A stretch of DNA of 64,000 nt from Staphylotrichum longicolle. Its lineage: Eukaryota; Ascomycota; Sordariomycetes; Sordariales; Chaetomiaceae. Made by a program: the position numbers and the translations under genes. The stretch's first letter is position 1, and every line of letters begins with the position of its first letter. The notes under the pieces are model-generated. The model was not told where the DNA came from and did no database searches. It saw nothing but the letters and a program-made list of their open reading frames with translations. The stretch lies in contig JAHCVI010000005.1 in assembly GCA_019096155.1 (NCBI GenBank), forward strand, positions 3,172,468 to 3,236,467, given 5' to 3'. This document shows positions 35,201 to 44,217 of this stretch, piece after piece.

Positions 35201-36732
35201 CGCTCAATCTCATCACTCACGGCGAGGACAGCCTCGGGCCGCTGGTCGAACAGCTGGTGGAGCACGGCGCACAGCCCGTTCGCCAGAGAGGTCTGCATGG
35301 GGGCGTCTTTGAAGAAGAAGTAGCACACAACGGTATCATCGTCATGACGCGCGTTGACTAGCCATTCGTCGGCGATACTCCTTGCCAGGACGGACTTGCC
35401 GCAGCCCGGAGGCGCAGCGAGGACGAGGATGCCCGACGGTTGCGCCTCCCACGCCATGTACTTGCTGTGCTCGCGCAGCCAGATCCCTGTGTTGGGAGCA
35501 ACCTCGGGGTTGAGCGAGTTCTTGAAGGTTTTGTAGGCGAGGCCGGGGATGCTGAACGTCGAAATGAGCTTGTTGATCCTGGCCCGCGTAGCTTCGTCCA
35601 GCTGTCTCTGTTCGCGCTGCTCCCGCCGGGCATCTCTTTCGCTCAGCTCCTTGGACTGCTCGACAAGAGAGTGCAAAAGACTGTTGCCTTCCTTGGCATG
35701 TTTAGCCAGCTGGCCCCGGAGCCTGGAAGCCTTCAGGCCATCGTACGACTCGACGTCTCGGAGAAGCCGCGCTTCGGAATCCTCGATCGAGGCAAGCCAG
35801 CTCTTCCAGTCGTCCAGTTCGGCAAGGTCCCGAAGGAAGGTGACGAGTTGGTTGGTTCGGTAATATGCGCACACAGACTTGATCTGGTACTCGATCAAGG
35901 CCACAAAAAGATCCACGATTCTGGCCCTGAGATAGGCGCTAACAACACCGGCAGCGGCGATCAGAGACGGCTCCAGCGTGTCCGGGCCGGGCCCCGCACC
36001 GTCGGCCAGGATGAATCCGCTCAGGCCCAGGTACCACTCAAGCCGCGAAACCACTCTCGTCAGGCCGTCGAGACAGTCTTGACTGGCTGCAATGCCACGG
36101 GCGCAACCGTTGAGGATGAGCCGAAGGCCTGCGAAGGCGAGAGAAGCGGGTGGCGAAGCCTCCAGTGCTGCGGCGATGCGATCCGAAAGCGCGTTCACGA
36201 CGGTGATGGCCATGGCAACCTTCTCGAGAACCGGCTGTCGGTTCTCAAACTTGGCTACTCTTGCGTTCGCCAGGGCGAGCATCTGCTTTCGTCTAGCCGA
36301 GGGGTCATCTGCCGGGACGGGGTGGGTAGGTGTCGTCTCGGTAGAGTCTTTGGAGGTCGCGTGGCACACTATCTGCTCGTACTTGAGGACAAGATCCGGC
36401 TGCTGGGCTTTGAGCTGATCGTAGGCCTCATCCCACAGGACATCACCGCCTTCCACAGAAACTGCCGCGTTGGAGGACACAGTAGCGTCTTGAGAGACCA
36501 ATAGTTGGGAGCAGACGTTCCCCTCCGTTGTACCGTCCCGGGGCGCGCTTGGGGCCGGCAGACACGTCGACGAGCTCATCGGCGAAGCGGAAGCGGAGGT
36601 CGAGTCCAAACCCTGGGGCGCGGGCTGCCTGGGTGCAAGGCGGGCGGCTGGACTGTGATCATGTCCAGCACCCGTGGTGTTCCCATCGTGTCTTCTCAGC
36701 TTGGCCCCGAGCTTACGCATGAAACTAGGCAT
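32227..36732 (-). CDS. NLR: NACHT NTPase with ankyrin repeats
   Basis: Uninterrupted reading frame of 1501 residues from ATG 36732 (MPSFMRKLGAKLRRH). An in-frame ATG 31 codons upstream is disfavoured because its leader is a phenylalanine run encoded by the poly-A stretch at 36741-36753. Domains: low-complexity residues 1-95; NACHT-associated N-terminal helical domain at about 100-380 (WDEAYDQLKAQQPDLV; FAGLRLILNGCARG); NACHT with P-loop LAAPPGCGKSVLARS at about 438-452 and Walker B IKCVFDALDEAD; a helical winged region; then ten or more ankyrin repeats to about residue 1380, for example GRTPLHVCVADTL and LLIEHGADVNAED; and a 100-residue tail. It belongs to the fungal STAND/NLR class that senses non-self and triggers cell death. 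Fully intact, and head-to-head with a HET-domain relic starting at 37074. Confidence 0.92.
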   Translation of the reverse strand: MPSFMRKLGAKLRRHDGNTTGAGHDHSPAARLAPRQPAPQGLDSTSASASPMSSSTCLPAPSAPRDGTTEGNVCSQLLVSQDATVSSNAAVSVEGGDVLWDEAYDQLKAQQPDLVLKYEQIVCHATSKDSTETTPTHPVPADDPSARRKQMLALANARVAKFENRQPVLEKVAMAITVVNALSDRIAAALEASPPASLAFAGLRLILNGCARGIAASQDCLDGLTRVVSRLEWYLGLSGFILADGAGPGPDTLEPSLIAAAGVVSAYLRARIVDLFVALIEYQIKSVCAYYRTNQLVTFLRDLAELDDWKSWLASIEDSEARLLRDVESYDGLKASRLRGQLAKHAKEGNSLLHSLVEQSKELSERDARREQREQRQLDEATRARINKLISTFSIPGLAYKTFKNSLNPEVAPNTGIWLREHSKYMAWEAQPSGILVLAAPPGCGKSVLARSIADEWLVNARHDDDTVVCYFFFKDAPMQTSLANGLCAVLHQLFDQRPEAVLAVSDEIERANEATLRGDPDALWDLFTTALDHLGDAVTIKCVFDALDEADANSCDTLIRFLRQSFSGDSAKRFKVFATCRPYETVLQPLASIQSGLVNLEAQDEELEDISREIDCVIDHKLQLLARRDRNPPPAPVVEKIRESLKAPGNRTYLWVRLVFEVIEGTSTAYREKQWLRPLVSLPQSVDEAYEALLRRVPDEDQHAVRELISMVLAMQELNQKPTSERLAAAQRAVQELDEGADSEEEGASSEQDISLEAFEKWLTNTCGFLLHVFRGEVAFIHQTAKEFLLAQARAPAPSIREIQYPTSGWKNAFVPREGHRIMAEACISALEIRDWCRVIEDWALWDEVDRLDFESYAAYCWHQHFEKCQWWDTTDEGIPDSLVDIRESLLPKYRSLARLNAASVVTHLRSVLDLVTGGEERRLRGVLKQLCAAKRYDDAAWWILHYFPTMATLQIPQGDVGFYDDDDQEMGSTTFLHLVSFAPLARRLLAHGADIAARDSDGKTPLHFFVQGKYFDTTSVDLVLLALDAGADVHAQDFQGRMPIHDCDDVAALGILVAEGVDVNARDGAGQTRLHICVAEFALGRWSEELVGELIRHGADVSARDDMGRTPLHSCRHVDNALQLIEHGADVNARDESGRTPLHVCVADTLFPDVAELLIEHGADVNAEDEGGQTPLHTCVTVDIGQSDTMAVILMNLGADVNAVDQKRRTPLHLCYGEWFVEALVARGADVGAADIMGRTPLHTASSVMVVRSLIRHGASLAARDLEGRNVLHHWAASDTALVRELFIYVIPPLEPYTTNPELADFASALNAQDTQGSTALLVACRARQVDWVRFLLESGADATIPDDTGLLPLQAYFEGRPLQSWDEAFVCVASELVAATGDGSLSEVPGLFTQKTSDEIKDQIRRCKYWTGELDMNAGPNIGRALFMGVCLLLDHGFRLDVDDDDPDAAMFALIEDGEARQRYQTMFDKWKWSTAEHGLVWNKGDWAVEHLVYSGPY

Positions 36733-37073
36733 GTTGACGGAAAAAAAAAAAAGAAAAACCCCCCGAGGGTGACTGCGGCTGAAAACGATGGACCTGTCGT
36801 GGAAGGGAGGGGGTAAGGGGTACATGAAAAGCGGAGCGGGACTTTTATGCCCAGCCCGCAGCCCCGCTCCCGAATCCTCCCCGTGGCTCGGCGGAGTGCG
36901 TGATGCAGCATTGCGGCGCAGAGGCCGAGGAAACGAAGATCCTCGACGACGTCTGTGCAGAACCGCTCCTCTCTAGTAATTGTCAAGGCACAACCTCGAC
37001 AACGAGACGTGGCGAGACTAACTAGCAGGGCCCACTCCCTAATTCACATTCTAGCTGGACTCCATCATCAACA
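36733..37073. promoter_or_regulatory. Head-to-head promoter between NACHT-ankyrin gene and HET relic
   Basis: Only 341 bases separate the two divergent start codons. Contains the A-rich leader at 36741-36753. No named binding site seen. Confidence 0.5.
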
Positions 37074-37640
37074 ATGGCGGCATTCTCATACGACAGGCTC
37101 CGCGGCGAGGACCGTGAGATCCGACTTGTGCGTTTCAGCGACATCTTCGGCCGCGCAGCACTTGTCTACATATGGCTCGGGCCGAGCAGCCATGAGAGTG
37201 ACTTGGTTATGTAGATAGTGCAGGGCATCGGCCCTGAAGCGCAAGAAGCCGGAGTCGCGGATCTCTGGGCTGACTGGCAGGGGTTCAGCTCTGGTGCCAA
37301 GAGACCCCAGAAAGACCCCTGAAAGGAAGAAATACACACAATTGGTTCTGTCATCAACAACAACACTTTCTGCCCGCACGGCCTCGTCGCCTGTCGCCCG
37401 TCGCCCGTCGCCCGTCGGCAGCAAAGATGGGGCCATCAGGCGGGCTTGCTGGAGTTCTTGCTGTCCGACTTCTTAGCAGCCCCTAGCCGCCCATTCTACA
37501 CGTCCTCGGATCCGCGAGATATTATTTTCGGATTCCTCGACGTTGCTACGTACACAGAGCTCGCCGGCCTACGGCCCGACTACAGCCAGACGGCGTGAGA
37601 GGTCTACGCGGCGGCCACCAGTGGCCATTTTGGAGCGTTG
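37074..37640 (+). pseudogene. HET (heterokaryon incompatibility) domain relic
   Basis: One frame from ATG 37074 reads MAAFSYDRLRGEDREIRLVR, then VYIWLGPSSHESDLVM, the typical start of HET proteins followed by the W-L-G block. The frame stops at TAG 37212-37214, continues in the same frame as IVQGIGPEAQEAGVADLW, and after further damage shows SDPRDIIFGFLD and LRPDYSQTA, the conserved HET DPRD and RPDY motifs. Another stop (TGA 37596-37598) sits where this family usually has an EVY block (here EVYAAAT follows). Much of the central domain between the first block and the W-L-G block is missing. The two stops quoted are each one C-to-T change from CAG and CGA, as repeat-induced point mutation would produce, but two sites are too few to prove it. 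Confidence 0.75.
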
Positions 37641-38168
37641 TCCAGACTCCCTCTTGGATCAGTGCACATTCCCTAAGGACATACAGGGGTCGATGAACGT
37701 CTAGACTAATACCGACAAGCTATTTTCAGACACAGTCTAGTTCGACTCTCAGAAACCTTCTACACCCTAACTTGGGACATCTCGTCTCTTGAGCTCGTCT
37801 TGCCCCGAAATTGCTCGCCTTCTACTGTCCCCGCCTTCTCATTGCTCCGGTCCTGCAGTTTAGAATCCGCTGAGGATAGCTAAAAAGTCTCGGTCTTCAT
37901 CAACAACCAGTCGCCCGTGACCTCAATGATTCATTGGGTAAATGAAGAGGGAGAAACGAGGGAAGAAGAAAATAATATTAATGATAAGACCGGGAAAATC
38001 TTCATACAGGGATGGGAAGTATATAGTGTCATCGACGGACCCAGTCTCTAGCCGGCACCGATACTGCCTCACCTGTGTCTACGCCGGTCGCCCGGAGCAA
38101 GCCTACCTCGATGAGGTCATCAAGTTCCTGAGAAAGACTTAAGCTCGACCAGAGTATCACTCACTGTT

Positions 38169-38248
38169 GGCCCACCACACCGCCCTGCCGCTGTGGTGGC
38201 CAGTGCGCAAGCCCACCAGCTTCCTTTGGTGGGATTTTCCACCCACCA
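38169..38248. repeat. Cluster of CCCACCA words forming two hairpins
   Basis: GGCCCACCACA (38169-38179) faces TGTGGTGGCC (38192-38201), and TGGTGGG (38227-38233) faces CCCACCA (38242-38248). A further GCCCACCAG lies between them. Confidence 0.6.
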
Positions 38249-39409
38249 CTGCTCATCAGTAGCCAAGACACATCACACTATTTGCCCACTGATTTCACAC
38301 CTCCAAGACTCACGCCTTGCGTGTTGCTGACTTGGCCTGCGGAGAATCTACGACGGGAATTGTTGATATGGATCTCATGGAATCGCTCCGCAGAGCTATG
38401 CAATCGCTCGGCATGACGGAGATGAGCTCCGGACAACAGGTGGCCGAGCCTTCAACGGACCGCATGCCCGCTTCCTCAACAACCGGCTCAGAGGGTCCGG
38501 CGGTCCCAATGCCTCCTATAGTCTCCGACTCTTCGAGCGAATGGAGGAGGCAATCCGGACTCAGGAGCAGTGGAACAGCGACAGATATTCCGAGATGCAA
38601 CCATCGTCAAAGAGGGAGCTCATATCACGGCACTCATACTCGACAATGGGGAGAGGATCGAAACAGTACGGGCGCAGGTTATCTTGGCCGTCGGCCCATG
38701 GCATGCTCAGGCTCAACCCTGTCACCCCAGTAGCGAGTGAGCCGGGTAAGCTACTACTGGAGGTCAAATGCAAAAAGCTGAAACTTCTGCAATATCAAAT
38801 GTCACACCGGTGCAGCCATTGCAGCGTTGCAACCGACCGGTGTAACATCGCTACCTTTCCTAATGAGGTTAATCGAGAAAAAACAACCAGCAGCTACACA
38901 GTTAGTCTGGAGAGAGCACAGGTCTTGCGCTAGTGTGAATTGGGAAACCTTTTCGTGTTAAAAGCGAATCGGTTGCGTTTTGCGTCTTCCCCCCGGTGTT
39001 GCGCCTGGTGGTTAGGGAGTTGCCCATCTTGCACGCGGAGACTCGATGAACGTTGCCTTCAAAAAGCCCGCCTCGACGTGGCTCACACTGTGCAGTGGAA
39101 CATCTACACGCCCAAGTTGTCGGTCTTGAAGGTGAGCACGACGCACGGAGGAGTTAACGTCGTAGCCGGGCCGGTTACCCGTCCCGCTGCGGGGGCGGTC
39201 GAGGACCGAGAAGTTGTGGGTGGCCGTGCTCGTTGCCAGTGGAAAGGGTGCATGGTGGTGTCCAGGTTATCGACCGCGATCTGGAGCCTGGAGGATGAAT
39301 GTCTTCGTCGTTAACGATCGAGGGATTGACTTGGCCCTCAACGATTGGGTTCGTCGCCCTAACCCCCTCTTGGACTCTGGGCCTTAGCGACGCCGCCACG
39401 CCCAAGGCC

Positions 39410-39424
39410 TAAACAGCCTGTTTA
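39410..39424. repeat. 15-bp perfect palindrome
   Basis: TAAACAG-C-CTGTTTA, perfect 7-bp arms around one base. Confidence 0.7.
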
Positions 39425-39480
39425 ACTCATCTCGTACGCGAAACTCTCATTTCCTCCGCAGTGTCGTCCGAGCACCACGG

Positions 39481-39523
39481 CTGGTCCAGGCGGGATTTGG
39501 AATAGTGTAACCGCCTGGACCAG
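39481..39523. repeat. 13-bp perfect inverted repeat, CGG-N17-CCG
   Basis: CTGGTCCAGGCGG (39481-39493) and CCGCCTGGACCAG (39511-39523) around a 17-base loop. Could be a stem-loop or a palindromic Zn2Cys6 target. It lies 440 bases upstream of the membrane-protein gene. Confidence 0.75.
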
Positions 39524-39964
39524 ACGAACCACACGTCCAATCAAAGGGCCGGTTGAAGACTTGGAGTGGCTTTCTTGGCCGCCCCAAGGTTCATGCGCTC
39601 AAATAAGGTTTAAGTATTGTCGCATTGACCCTCGATGTGCCAGCGCTCAGCTTCCAGGACCGCAAAGCCCATATCGCCAAGGTCCCGCCACTCGCCACTC
39701 GCCGCATAATATAGGGACTCCCCTGCGACGAAGCCCGTTCCGGGGCAGAGGCTTGGGGCCGGTCCGCCACGCCCTGCTTTCAGGAGCGGTCCGGATGCGA
39801 TTCGGCTGAACCGTGCGTCTGGTGTTGAGCTTATGATCAAGCCCCCGCCCCGACTCTCTCTCGGCCTTGGGGCCCAGCAGGCAGAGGCTGGGCCGCTGTA
39901 CGAAACGAAAGTTGGATTCACGACGCCAGATCCAGCTTGTCCCTAGAGCACACCCTGCCAGAAG

Positions 39965-41288
39965 ATGTCGGCTCCGTCACCACCCCCGTTTATAGAGCCG
40001 TATCCGGGGTTTTCGGACGAGAACAAGGGGCCGCTTATTGTGGTTGTCACGGCGAGCCTGACTGCCGTCGCGTTAGTCTTCGTCGTTGCGAGACTTTACA
40101 GCCGGCTCCTTTCGGCGGGGAGACTAGCCGTCGATGATTACATCGTGATCTTGTCAATCGTCTGTTCCCCACCAGCTCTCCGGGGTCTAATCAACGACTG
40201 ACTGGTTTCCCTCGCTCTCCAGATCCTCGGCATCACCTACGTCGGTATGGGCGGCGCCGCGGTCCATTATGGCGGCGGCAGGCACATTGCGACCCTCGAG
40301 CCATGGCAGGTCACAAACGTCATCAAGCTCACCGTCATCTCCTTCGTCCCGGGCGTGACCTCGTTCGTCGCGCCCAAGTTCGCCGTCGTCATCCTCCTCG
40401 CCAAGCTCCTCATGCCCTCGAGGACGCACGTCATCTGCATGTGGGTCATGTCGGCCGTCTACCTGCTCCTGACCGCCGGCATGCTCGCCATCAACTTTGC
40501 CCAGTGCACCCCTGCGGCTGCGCAGTGGGGAGGCGCCGAAGGGACCTGCTGGGATCGCCGTATCACCGTTGACTATGCCCTGACGGTTGGGATCGTGTCG
40601 GTGCTTTTTGATTTCTATCTGGCCATCTACCCGACCATTGTCCTGTGGCGGCTTCAGATGAACTGGAAGAGAAAGCTGGCCATTTCCTCCTCGCTTGGCT
40701 TTGGATACTGGCAAGTTCTGGGGATTCTTTCGGTTATCGTTCGGCAACGTTCAGGTACTGACCTACACGACTCGAAACCAGTGCCGGCGCTGTAACCATT
40801 TACAAATGCACCACGTTCGAGAGCCTCATCGATCTACAGGACTTTACGTACGCTCTCGGCACCGTCGTGCTCTGGACCAAGTAAGCACCTCGAGCTTTAC
40901 TTTTCTCGAGCTGACTGACAACCAATTCTCCAGCATCGAAGCAAACTGTGTCCTCATCGGCGCCTGCATCCCGACGCTCTTCCCTCTGGTCAAGAAGCTC
41001 TTCGGTTCGGGATTCCTCGGCGGCAGTAAGGCACCTGTTTCGGGCGGGATCATGGAAGGCAGGGCGGGCGAAGGCAGCAACCCCCTTGCGACAATTGGAT
41101 CATTCCCCACCGGTGGGAAGGGGAAGAAGGGCAGGAAACCCTTGTCGAGGTTCGACGATATCGACGAGGAGGATAACAAGTACATCATCTTGGAGGAACG
41201 GTCTTTCCACCTCAGCACGACAGAGCTGCGGGCCGAGGAGGCGAGTGCGTTGGACCAGGGCCGGGTAACGAAGGCAGATCGCTGGTGA
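39965..41288 (+). CDS. Seven-helix integral membrane protein (fungal rhodopsin/PTH11-like domain)
   Basis: Four exons (39965-40159, 40223-40710, 40782-40880, 40934-41288) give 378 residues. Intron 2 has a GC donor (GCAAGT at 40711) and restores SLGFGYCAGAVTIYK; the other introns are GT-AG. Seven hydrophobic segments are visible, starting with LIVVVTASLTAVALVFVVAR and a DDYIVI block. FAQCTPAAAQW, CWDRR, the DFYLAIYP segment and a DFTYALGTVVLWTNIEANCV C-terminal helix are diagnostic of the fungal integral membrane family that includes PTH11-like proteins. The tail is cytoplasmic, glycine/lysine-rich (GGKGKKGRKPLSRFDD). Probably a plasma-membrane sensor; the ligand is unknown. An extracellular eight-cysteine CFEM domain, found in true Pth11, is absent. 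Confidence 0.88.
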
Positions 41289-41544
41289 GGCGTGTCTAAT
41301 ATGAACGACTGGAACAGAAACTCTTTCTTGATGGATATTCCATCCCACAGGTGTTGCCACATGCCGCGCAGTATCGAGTGTGTTCTGGATGTTGCGGACT
41401 GGCCATCGACGCTGGCTGCAGACCAGATCCATCGATGCACATACATTCTCCCCATCCCTGAATGGTCAACCCGGTCCCATGATTACCTATTACTTCCCGC
41501 TTTCTTTCTCTCTGCCCCCTTTTATTATCTGGCGAATAACCCCA

Positions 41545-42065
41545 TCACAGCGCCCACCTGAGGTCGTGTCCATGTTGCGGCCCTAAACACGAGCACGTCA
41601 AGCAGGTCCATGAAATGCGCACGCCGGCAAAGGTAGGTACTTACGAAAGACAAAGACCACGACTGCGCTGGCACCTCCACCGGCATCGACGTCGATTGTG
41701 GACCCATCACGGCTCGTCTGCGCGGCGTATGCGCTGGGCCAGACGTACCGGCTCTTCCAGGTAAACCGGACGCTGTCGTGCGGTGCGTGGCCCGCAAGGC
41801 GGCACGTCACGGAACCCTGGATGCCGCGGGCGATGCCTGACGACGCGCAGCGCAAGAGGAGGCACCCGCCGGGCGCGATGGCTTCGGGCATCACCAGCTG
41901 CTCGACGGTCTCGTCCCATCTTCCTCTCCGGAGCTGCGCGGACTCGGGATCGAGCTCGAGCCGGTCGGGGCTGTGGTTGACGATGAGGATGGTGACTCGT
42001 CGCGAACCCAGACCGCGCTTCGGTGATTTTTCTTTTGGGTGAGGTAAGCGGAGGGCAGTGTTCAT
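41545..42065 (-). CDS. Small beta-rich protein, possibly aegerolysin-like
   Basis: Exons 42065-41645 and 41582-41545 with a GTAAGT-AG intron give 152 residues. No signal peptide or membrane segment. The sequence alternates short hydrophobic strands, for example VTILIVNH and VRFTWKSRYVW, with turns. GRWDE, a central CASSGIARGIQGSVTC block and a final ASAVVVFVF strand are notable. The overall size and pattern (short strands, a G-x-x-G-S block at mid-length, aromatic-rich third quarter) recall small beta-sandwich proteins such as aegerolysins, but the match is by eye and weak, and no function should be assumed. The 3' exon extends only 12 residues and is inferred from splice signals; without it the frame ends at 41598. 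Confidence 0.5.
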
Positions 42066-42844
42066 CGCGGGAACCTTACTTGCTTGAACAGCCCATAGAC
42101 TTTAACGTAGCGATTGCTCACCTGGGGCCATTCTCACAATGCGGGCATGCTCTGAGTGTGGTCACGGTTGTGAATAGGATGAGTTCTTGTAGAGCGGGTG
42201 TTCCGCCTGAAGCCGCCGCGTTCGAATGACTACAACAGACAAAGACGAGCTGAAAGGCTTGGATAGTCGCGCTGGTCTTTTGTGTTTAGCTAGGTCAGAG
42301 GTGGTAGAGGATAGTTAAAAGGCCCCCTACGGAACCAAAAAGCGCCTCGTGGGCTACGTAAGAATTACAGAGGCAGGCTTGGCAGGAGAGAAAGTGAGGT
42401 GCGAGGTCCTGTGATCTCGGAGAGGTGATTAGTGGCGTTTCGCCACCGCCTCAAGGTTTATACTGAGTCCAGAACCCCTCCGTGTCTGCAGCCTTTGCTG
42501 TGTTGCAAAGACTGGTTCTTTACACAGCAGTGGCACTAGTTGAAAACCACGCTGCTATTTGCTCGACAAGACGTAAGAGTTGGCCGGGACACACACTCGG
42601 AATGATTACTCGTCCAACGACATATTCTTTTCCGGTCCTCTCTTTACTCGCTGATGTTGGAACTCGCATGGTTGGATAGACAAGGTGCTTGCAAGAAAAA
42701 TATGAGAGTTGAGATGAATGCTGCATGTACCAAGAAACTTGTATCGTTCTGTCGGTCTAATTATATATGTTATTCTTCGCAGTCAAGAAATACCTCATGC
42801 TACTACCAGTACACTCAAGAGCGTCAGATAACCACAACTCAAAC
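42066..42844. other. Intergenic, nothing recognised
   Basis: Between the small beta-rich gene and the 3' end of the BIM1-like gene. I looked for tRNA arms around 42190-42230 and found none that fold. Confidence 0.4.
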
Positions 42845-43575
42845 TCATAATAGCACAGTTCCTGCCAGGACCATCACTGCCAATCCTGCAATGCTCCCGA
42901 CCGGCAGTCCACTACCGCGGAGCAGGCTCGAAGCGCCCGAGTTGCTAGTGCTCGAGTTGCTAGGGGGCGGTATCAGACCCGAGAGAGCCGAGTCGTTGGC
43001 GAAGCGCACGCTGACCCCAGTTCCGTTGCGGCAGAGGGAGCTGACGGCCTTGTTGGCGCCCGAGACGAAGTTGATGGCCGCGCACTTTTGCAAGAGCTAC
43101 AGTCAGCAAGACAGAATCCCCGCCCCGTCCAAGAACCAACAACTGCGAAACTCACCTGGTACCGCTGCGTCCCGTCCGGATCCTTGCACACAATCCCCAT
43201 GATGCCCTTCTTCCCCGCCCACTCCCTCGGCGCCGTGACGGCGGGCTGGCAAAAGTTGCCCCCCCCGCTCACCTGCACGACGGGGAACAGCTGCGCCCAG
43301 CCGCCGTCGGCGTGCCCGTTGAGCGTGGCGCCCATCAGGACGTTGGTGGCCTGGGCATGGTCGAGCGAGAGCGCCACCGCGTCGCCGTCGACGTGGAAGT
43401 CGGTTGTCGGGTTGGATGCGAGGTCGGGCACGCCGCCGCCGCACGCGCCGGTGGTCTGGATCTCCTTGTGCACATTGTTGCCTTCGAGCGAGGGCGGGAG
43501 AAGGAGCTCGAACTGGGCGTTGGCTGTGGAGAGGAGGAAGAGGGTGGCGGCGAGGAGAGAGCGAAGCGGCGCCAT
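42845..43575 (-). CDS. BIM1-like (X325/AA20-type) copper-binding GPI-anchored protein
   Basis: Exons 43575-43156 and 43096-42845 (GTGAGT-AG intron, 59 nt) give 223 residues. The signal peptide MAPLRSLLAATLFLLSTANA is followed directly by QFELLLPPSLEGNN, the mature start and PPS block typical of the family. ACGGG, GGNFCQP and a KCAAINF-SSLCRNGTG C-terminal block supply conserved cysteines. The tail is Ser/Asn-rich and ends in a hydrophobic stretch (GSIAGLAVMVLAGTVLL) that fits a GPI-anchor signal. Known members (Bim1 of Cryptococcus, Laetisaria X325) share an LPMO-like fold, bind Cu(II) and act in copper acquisition rather than polysaccharide cleavage. The first mature residue would be Gln or Phe rather than His if cleavage is at ANA, which should be checked. 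Confidence 0.8.
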
Positions 43576-44217
43576 GGTGTGGAATCTCAGGTAGACACTG
43601 GAAAAGGGCGGTTGGGTGAAGGTTTGCGTTTGGTCAGGATGAGTGGGCGTCGGCCGTTGAATGGTGAGTGTTCACTGCTGTCGACGTGTGATGTTTGAGA
43701 TTGCACCGTCTGGGCGACCTTGAAGACGCTAGCTCATTGCTGCCCCATGCCCGCCGTCTCTCTCTGCCGGCATCCGGGTTACATTGGTTTAGCGTGATGG
43801 AGATGAGGAGGTCGCCAAGGGGCCTGAGCGCTGCACTACGGTCAGGAATTGGTAAGCTCAAATTGGAGATCAGGGGCAGACTCATGTCCATGGGCTTGAA
43901 CTCGACGGGACTTAACACGGACAGCTACGGATAATATACCCGGATCAAGCTGTTTGCATCCATCTGCCATTCTCTATATATGTGAAGGGTGAGGCCAGCA
44001 TTGGGATGGAATCCCACATTGTCAAAGACAATGGTTGCAATTCCCTGGTAGTGTAGCGCTAAAGAGGGGTCTCGGCAAATTGACCCCTGAATTTCTCCAA
44101 TTCTTCTTTTGGCAGGTCCCAAAGCCCCCCTGCCTTGGCTGCCGAGAGCCGAAGCCAAGAACAGCACCTCTTGGGGATCCAACCATGCTGTTGACTCCAA
44201 GTCGGCCTTATTACGGC
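43576..44217. other. Intergenic between two minus-strand secreted-protein genes
   Basis: Holds the BIM1-like promoter and the GH7 3' flank. An in-frame-looking stretch at 44000-44215 on the minus strand lies after the GH7 stop and shows no family signal. Confidence 0.4.

Larger units (their letters stand above)
37641..39964. other. Gene-poor stretch with small inverted repeats
   Basis: About 2.3 kb without a gene I can support. Short frames around 38317-38933 and 38940-39314 have no recognisable motifs. The region carries clustered CCCACCA/TGGTGGG words, a 15-bp palindrome and a 13-bp perfect inverted repeat, listed separately. It probably contains debris of decayed genes or elements. Confidence 0.5.

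Noticed and set aside
38317..39405. Possible transposon gag/pol or enzyme relics
   Set aside because: No RT, integrase, transposase or other motif could be read in any frame, and no long terminal repeats were seen.
42190..42235. tRNA-like GTTCGAAT word
   Set aside because: No matching acceptor, D or anticodon arms; no tRNA or rRNA gene was supported anywhere in the window.
43925..44217. Continuation of the GH7 reading frame into a linker and CBM1
   Set aside because: The catalytic frame ends at TAA 44218-44220 and no Cys/Gly/Tyr CBM1 pattern lies beyond it.
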